From contig DATLOC010000026.1 of the NCBI GenBank assembly GCA_035536455.1, positions 18,703 to 82,702 of the forward strand: a stretch of 64,000 bases of DNA. Direction: 5' to 3'. Of the stretch, positions 55,864 through 64,000 are shown piece after piece. The stretch comes from DASUNQ01 sp035536455. Lineage in GTDB: Bacteria; Acidobacteriota; Thermoanaerobaculia; Multivoradales; UBA5704. The translations under genes and the position numbers were made by a program. Under the pieces are notes generated by a model that worked only from the letters and a program-made list of their open reading frames with translations, was not told the DNA's origin and made no database searches. Every line of letters starts with the position of its first letter. Position 1 is the stretch's first letter.

Positions 55864-55869
55864 ATCCTA
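55864..55869 (-). promoter_or_regulatory. -10-like TAGGAT, putative leaderless promoter of the lipoprotein gene
   Basis: On minus, TAGGAT ends 8 nt before the ATG at 55855. Only CGCGCGCG lies between, with no Shine-Dalgarno. Confidence 0.4.
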
Positions 55870-55894
55870 TGCTCAGGCGCGGAGCGTCAGAGAT

Positions 55895-56658
55895 TCAGAC
55901 CGGGTTCGGCACGTCGATGAACTCGACCGCCAGCCCGAAGCGCTCGGCGAGGTGCTCGCCGAGGGCGCGGATGCCGAGGCGCTCAGTGGCGTAGTGCCCG
56001 GCGGCGAGGTAGTGGATGCCGGCCTCGCGGGCCACGTTCATCACCCACTCGCTGGCCTCGCCAGTCAAGTAGGCGTCGAGGCCGGCGGCGATGGCGTCAT
56101 GGACCTCGCGCTGGGCGCCGCCGGAGACGATCCCTAGGGTCCTTACCCGCTCCGGGCCGCCGAGGAAGGCCAGCGGCTCCTGGCCGTAGACCGCGGCGCA
56201 GCGCCGCACCAGCTCCTCGGCCGCGACCGGCTGCGGGAAGCGCCCCCGGAAGCCGATCGGCAACCCCTCGTGGACCGCGAAGGGCTCCAGCGCTTCGAGC
56301 CCGAAGGCCCGCGCCGCCAGGGCGTTGTTGCCGTAGGTGGGGTGGCGGTCGAGCGGGAGGTGGTAGGCGACGAGGCTCATCCCGGCGCGGACCAGCTCGG
56401 CCACGCGCCGGTACTGAAAGCCCGTCAACGTCCGCGGCATCCCCTCCCAGAAGAGGCCGTGGTGGACGAGGACGGCGTCGGCACCCGCCGCCGCCGCCCG
56501 CTCGAACAGCTCGCGGCAGGCGGAGACCCCGGTCGCCACCCGCCGCACCTCCTCTCGCCCCTCGACCTGCAGCCCGTTGGGGCCGTAGTCACGGCCGTTG
56601 CGGGCGTCGAGCAGGTCGTCGAGATAAGCGACCAGCTCGCGGAGGGGTAACGGGCCGC

Positions 56659-56662
<4 letters not shown>
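55895..56662 (-). CDS. Nif3/YbgI-like dinuclear metal protein, apparent CTG start
   Basis: About 255 residues if started at CTG 56662. LRELVAYLDDLLDARNGRDYGPNGLQVEG closely matches the YbgI N-terminus; metal ligands follow in DAVLVHHGLFW, VAYHLPLDRH and YLAAGHYATE. No ATG/GTG/TTG is available upstream of this conserved start. The CTG overlaps the pnp stop as CTGA, the same geometry as the ATGA/GTGA junctions elsewhere in the window. The first normal start (GTG 56548) would remove the whole first conserved block. Function of the family is unsettled (proposed GTP cyclohydrolase 1-like). Confidence 0.82.
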
Positions 56663-58929
<2,267 letters not shown>

Positions 58930-58951
58930 GGCTGTGGTTTCTCTCTCTGTT

Positions 58952-58972
58952 GCGCGCCCCGAGCGGGCGCGC
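58952..58972. other. Hairpin between rpsO and pnp
   Basis: GCGCGCCC (58952-58959) and GGGCGCGC (58965-58972) form an 8-bp GC stem with a 5-nt loop, 23 bp from the pnp start. In E. coli the rpsO-pnp gap has a terminator and an RNase III site controlling pnp. No T-run follows here on minus, so a processing site is more likely than a terminator. Confidence 0.5.
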
Positions 58973-59026
58973 CGGGTCTAGGACCGGGCCGCGATGCGGC
59001 GGTTCGTCCTGAGGTGGGGGTCCGGA

Positions 59027-59293
59027 CTACTTGCGGAGCCCGAGTCGCTCAATGGTCGTGCGGTAGCGCTCGAGGTCCTGCCCCTTCAGGTAGTCGAGCA
59101 AGCGGCGGCGGCGGCCGACCAGCTTGAGCAGGCCGCGGCGGCTGTGATGGTCTTTGGTGTGGGTCTTGAAGTGCTCGGTCAGCTCGGTGATGCGGTGGGT
59201 GAGCAGGGCCACCTGCACCTCCGGGGACCCCGTGTCGGTGTCGTGGACACGGTAGTCCTGGATCACTCCCTCTCGGCTCTGTCGCTCTTGCAA
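59027..59293 (-). CDS. rpsO: 30S ribosomal protein S15
   Basis: An 88-residue protein with the S15 pattern DTGSPEVQVALLTHRITELTEHFKTHTKDHHSRRGLLKLVGRRRRLLDYLK. It binds the central domain of 16S rRNA. The TTG start has AAGGAG about 9 nt upstream. Confidence 0.97.
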   Translation of the reverse strand: MQERQSREGVIQDYRVHDTDTGSPEVQVALLTHRITELTEHFKTHTKDHHSRRGLLKLVGRRRRLLDYLKGQDLERYRTTIERLGLRK

Positions 59294-59345
59294 AACGCTC
59301 TCTCCTTGTGCTTTACGCGTTCTCTTCGCCTTTTTTCCCGTCCCG

Positions 59346-59351
59346 ATTGTA
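59346..59351 (-). promoter_or_regulatory. Extended -10 (TGcTACAAT) promoter of rpsO
   Basis: On minus, TACAAT with TG one base upstream lies in the gap just after the truB stop, giving an rpsO leader of about 45 nt that contains a normal ribosome site. The upstream -35 is weak, as is common for extended -10 promoters. It allows rpsO-pnp to be expressed separately from infB-truB. Confidence 0.55.
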
Positions 59352-59356
59352 GCACA

Positions 59357-60283
59357 TCAGCGGAACACCACTTTCGGCTGCACCACGCCGACCCCGCCGG
59401 CGCCGATCCGCTCGACGACCGTGCCGACGGCGATCAGCTCCCGCCGGCGGTTGAGGAGCTTCACCCAGTCCCCCTCCTCGCCGGCCAGCTCGCGCACCAG
59501 GACGGTCTGGCCGTGGTGGATGCGCTGCTCCTGCTGCGGGTCGGCGGTGACCTCGCCGAAGGGGAGCGGGATCTGGTCGAACGGCACCCAGGCGTCCCCC
59601 GGCCCCTCGCCGGCGCTCAGCCGCGCCTCCAGGGCGGCGTGCGACAGCGCGCTGCCGACCGTGAAGGGGCCGATCTGGGTGCGGCGGAGGGCGGCGAGGT
59701 GGGCGCCGCACCCCAGCGCCTGCCCGACGTCGTGGGCCAGCGAGCGGGCGTAGGTCCCCGAGGAGCAGGAGAGGAGGAAGCGGAGGCTGCGGGTGCCGCC
59801 GGCCTCCGGGGCGGACAGCTCGCCCAGCGGCTTGAAGTCATAGACCGTAACCTCCTTGGTCTCCTGCGGCACCTCCTCCCCGCGCCGCGCCAGCTCGTAG
59901 TACTTGACCCCGCCCACCTTCTTCGCCGAGTAGGGGGGCGGCTGCTGCTCCGAGGTGCCCTCGAAGCCGGCCATCGCCGCCGCCACCGCCTCGGTCGTCA
60001 GCCCATCGGTCGGTCCCTCGGCCACCACCCGGCCGGTCGCGTCGTAAGTGTCCGTCGTGACCCCCAGTCGCAGCGTCCCCTCGTAGACCTTGGGGGCGCG
60101 GATCAGGAAGCGGGTCAGCCGGGTCGCGGACCCCAGGGTCAGCAGCAGGAGGCCGGTCGCGTCCGGGTCGAGGGTGCCGCAATGGCCGACCTTCTTCTGC
60201 TTGAGCAGGCGGCGCACCCGCTGCACCACGTCGTGCGAGGTGCCGCCGGGGTCCTTGTCGACGAGGAGGAGGCCGTCCTGCAT
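59357..60283 (-). CDS. truB: tRNA pseudouridine(55) synthase
   Basis: A 308-residue enzyme making pseudouridine 55 in the T-loop of tRNAs. It starts GLLLVDKDPGGTSHDVVQRVRR; the catalytic Asp is D39 in GHCGTLDPDATGLL; YSAKKVGGVKYYELARRGEE and SCSSGTYARSLAHDVGQALG complete the fold. A PUA-like C-terminus follows. Part of the infB operon. Confidence 0.96.
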   Translation of the reverse strand: MQDGLLLVDKDPGGTSHDVVQRVRRLLKQKKVGHCGTLDPDATGLLLLTLGSATRLTRFLIRAPKVYEGTLRLGVTTDTYDATGRVVAEGPTDGLTTEAVAAAMAGFEGTSEQQPPPYSAKKVGGVKYYELARRGEEVPQETKEVTVYDFKPLGELSAPEAGGTRSLRFLLSCSSGTYARSLAHDVGQALGCGAHLAALRRTQIGPFTVGSALSHAALEARLSAGEGPGDAWVPFDQIPLPFGEVTADPQQEQRIHHGQTVLVRELAGEEGDWVKLLNRRRELIAVGTVVERIGAGGVGVVQPKVVFR

Positions 60284-60297
60284 GGAGCGGAGGGGGC

Positions 60298-61275
60298 TCA
60301 GGCGAGGGCGCCGACCAGGTCGGAGACCACGGCGCGGCGCGCCGTCTCGGTGTCGCCTTCGAGGGTGTAGCCGGCGGCGTTGCGGTGGCCGCCGCCGCCG
60401 TGGTGGCGGGCGATCTTCTCGACGTCCACCTCGCCGCGGCTGCGCAGCGAGATCTTGTGGGTGCCGTCGGGGCGCTGGCGCACCAGGCCGACCGCCTCGA
60501 CGCCGGCGATCGAGCGCGGCACGTCGATCAGCCCCTCGGCGTCGCCGGCATTCGCGCCGGCACGCTCGAACATCTCGGGGGTCAGGGTGGCGGTGGCCAC
60601 CCGGCCGCCCTCGTGCAGCTCGAGCGAGGTCAGCATCTGGCAGAGCAGGCGCACCACCGCCAGCGGCTGGCTCTCATAGAGCCACTGCGAGACCTGCTCG
60701 GGGTGGGCGCCCTCGCGCACCAGCGCCGCCGCCGCCTCGAAGGCGGCGGGGGTGGCGTTGGAGAAGCGGAAGCCGCCGGTGTCGGTGACTAGGGTGAGGT
60801 AGAGCGCGGTCGCGGTCTCCGGGTCGAGCGCCGCCTTGAGCCCCTGCGCCAGCCGGTAGACCATCTCGCCCACCGCCGGCGCCGCCGAGTCCACCCAGTT
60901 GACCGCGCCGTAGTGCTGGTTGCCCAGGTGGTGGTCGATGTTGATCAGCGGCAGGGCCCCGAGGTGCGCCTCGAGGCCGGTGCGGTCGAGGCTCGGGCAC
61001 TCGAGGACGATGACGGCGTCGAACTTCTCGGGGAAGCCGGCCGGCGGCTCCTCGCCGCAGTGGATGCGCTCGCGGCCGGGGAGCGGGTGGTAGACGGTGG
61101 GGCAGACGTCGCGGTTCCAGACCACCGCCAATTTTCCCAGGCCGCGCAGCACCCGCGCCAGCCCGAGCTCGGAGCCGATGGCGTCGCCGTCGGGGTTGAC
61201 GTGGCTGGTCAGCAGGAAACGGTTGCCCTGCCGGATGCGGCGGAGCAGGTCTTCAGGAGCTTTCGTCCCGGGCAT
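60298..61275 (-). CDS. nrnA: DHH-family nanoRNase/pAp phosphatase
   Basis: A 325-residue bifunctional oligoribonuclease and 3'-phosphoadenosine 5'-phosphate phosphatase. DHH motifs are SHVNPDGDAIGSELGL, INIDHHLGNQHYGAVNW and VTDTGGFRFSN; the DHHA1 domain ends HHGGGGHRNAAGYTL. It overlaps rbfA by 23 bp. The truB start lies 14 bp beyond its stop. Confidence 0.94.
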   Translation of the reverse strand: MPGTKAPEDLLRRIRQGNRFLLTSHVNPDGDAIGSELGLARVLRGLGKLAVVWNRDVCPTVYHPLPGRERIHCGEEPPAGFPEKFDAVIVLECPSLDRTGLEAHLGALPLINIDHHLGNQHYGAVNWVDSAAPAVGEMVYRLAQGLKAALDPETATALYLTLVTDTGGFRFSNATPAAFEAAAALVREGAHPEQVSQWLYESQPLAVVRLLCQMLTSLELHEGGRVATATLTPEMFERAGANAGDAEGLIDVPRSIAGVEAVGLVRQRPDGTHKISLRSRGEVDVEKIARHHGGGGHRNAAGYTLEGDTETARRAVVSDLVGALA

Positions 61276-61606
61276 GCAGGCTCTCCAAGAGTTCGGCGAT
61301 CTTCTGGCTGTGCTCGGCGCCGCGGTCGAGCTCGAAGACGAGCTCGGGGGTGACGCGCATGCGCAGGCGGTGGGCCAGCTCGCGGCGCAGGAAGCCGCGG
61401 GCGTGCTGCAGCGCCTCGACCGCGCCGGTCCGCTCCTCGTCCGCCCCCAGCACCGAGACCTTGACCAGGGCGCGGCGGAGGTCGGGCGAGACGTCCACGT
61501 CGGTCACCGAGACCAGCTTGATCCGCGGGTCGTGCACCTGCCGCAAGAGGAGATCCGAGAGCTCCCCGCGCAGGACGTCGGCCACCCGCTGCGTCCGCCG
61601 GCTCAT
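61253..61606 (-). CDS. rbfA: Ribosome-binding factor A
   Basis: A 117-residue 30S maturation factor with the KH-like pattern RTQRVADVLRGELSDLLLRQVHDPRIKLVSVTDVDVSPDLRRALVKVSV and the C-terminal ELVFELDRGAEHSQKIAELL. The ATG overlaps the ylxP stop by 4 bp. Confidence 0.95.
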   Translation of the reverse strand: MSRRTQRVADVLRGELSDLLLRQVHDPRIKLVSVTDVDVSPDLRRALVKVSVLGADEERTGAVEALQHARGFLRRELAHRLRMRVTPELVFELDRGAEHSQKIAELLESLHARDESS

Positions 61607-61895
61607 CCGGTCGCCTCCAGAATCTGCGGGTCCCAGCGCGTCACGTACGCTTCCACCTCCTGGTCCACGATCCCGCGCACCTCCTCGAGCAGCCGCTCCA
61701 GCTCCCCCGCGGAGACCGCCACCGCCGCCAGGCCGATCTCGGCCCGCTGGTGGAGGTCGTGGTAGTCGCTCTCGACGATCGACAGGCGGTAGCGGTGGTG
61801 GAGCCGCTCGATGAGCGCCTTCACCACGCGCCGCTTGTCCTTGAGGCTGCGCGAGGACGGGATGTGCAGCTCGAAGGTGGCCACGCCGACGACCA

Positions 61896-61896
<1 letters not shown>
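61603..61896 (-). CDS. ylxP: DUF503 family protein (YlxP-like)
   Basis: A 97-residue protein with HIPSSRSLKDKRRVVKALIERLHHRYRLSIVESDYHDLHQRAEIGLAAVA. YlxP-type proteins are linked to ribosome assembly by genomic position between infB and rbfA. The ATG overlaps the infB stop by one base (TGATG). Confidence 0.93.

Positions 61897-64000
<2,104 letters not shown>

Overview
The window is 64 kb of very GC-rich bacterial chromosome with tightly packed genes. Many neighbours overlap by an ATGA, GTGA or TGATG junction. The organism is Gram-negative: it encodes LpxB, an MsbA-type lipid flippase and several lipoproteins. It has a type A RNase P RNA. The order rpsA - HU/IHF - HIT - small membrane proteins - lpxB - msbA - LPLAT - yicC - gmk - rpoZ - coaBC, together with an ABC permease/M1 peptidase fusion and an amino-acid dehydrogenase of the leucine type, suggests an Acidobacteriota-like (Thermoanaerobaculia-like) genome. 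That placement is inference from gene content only.

Layout. 1-5.3 kb (minus): an ABC exporter whose permease is fused to an M1 aminopeptidase, its ATPase, and a membrane protein. 5.3-5.7 kb: RNase P RNA, sharing a -10 box with the divergent membrane-protein gene. 5.7-7.4 kb: a Cys/Met-metabolism PLP enzyme and a c-type cytochrome. 7.4-13.06 kb (minus): a visibly less GC-rich four-gene operon coding for a membrane CHAT-CHASE2 protease-like protein, two FecR-domain lipoproteins and an LCAT-like alpha/beta hydrolase. This is the best candidate for an undescribed system. 13.2-24.3 kb (plus): LD-carboxypeptidase, a cNMP/FHA protein, recG, glycosyltransferases, a site-2 protease, trpS, scpA, scpB, rluB and cmk. 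24.3-28.1 kb: a DUF1028 protein, a PLD-like protein, a BON/LysM protein and an array of 21-bp palindromic repeats. 28.1-33.9 kb (minus): a surface-glycan operon (GT2, flippase, GT4, polysaccharide deacetylase, and an acetyltransferase fused to a BNR-like domain). A 164-bp element with 28-bp perfect inverted ends follows. 34.1-36.6 kb (minus): leucine-type dehydrogenase, EamA transporter, Bcp peroxiredoxin. 36.6-39.5 kb: MFS transporter, queG and a vapBC pair. 39.6-54.7 kb (plus): rpsA with a strong promoter and structured leader, then envelope-lipid, nucleotide and cofactor genes, then a family-4 uracil-DNA glycosylase, a BTAD regulator, a BNR-repeat protein and a FAD oxidoreductase. 54.7-64 kb (minus): a lipoprotein, and the conserved translation/RNA-decay block infB - ylxP - rbfA - nrnA - truB - rpsO - pnp - nif3.

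Two genome-scale habits stand out. Several transcription units begin with a TAnnnT box only 6-9 nt before the start codon and show no Shine-Dalgarno, as expected for leaderless mRNAs. Three conserved genes (LPLAT, coaBC, nif3) have no ATG/GTG/TTG at the position homology demands, only CTG or ATC. No tRNA gene, rRNA gene, CRISPR array, insertion sequence with transposase, or prophage was seen.
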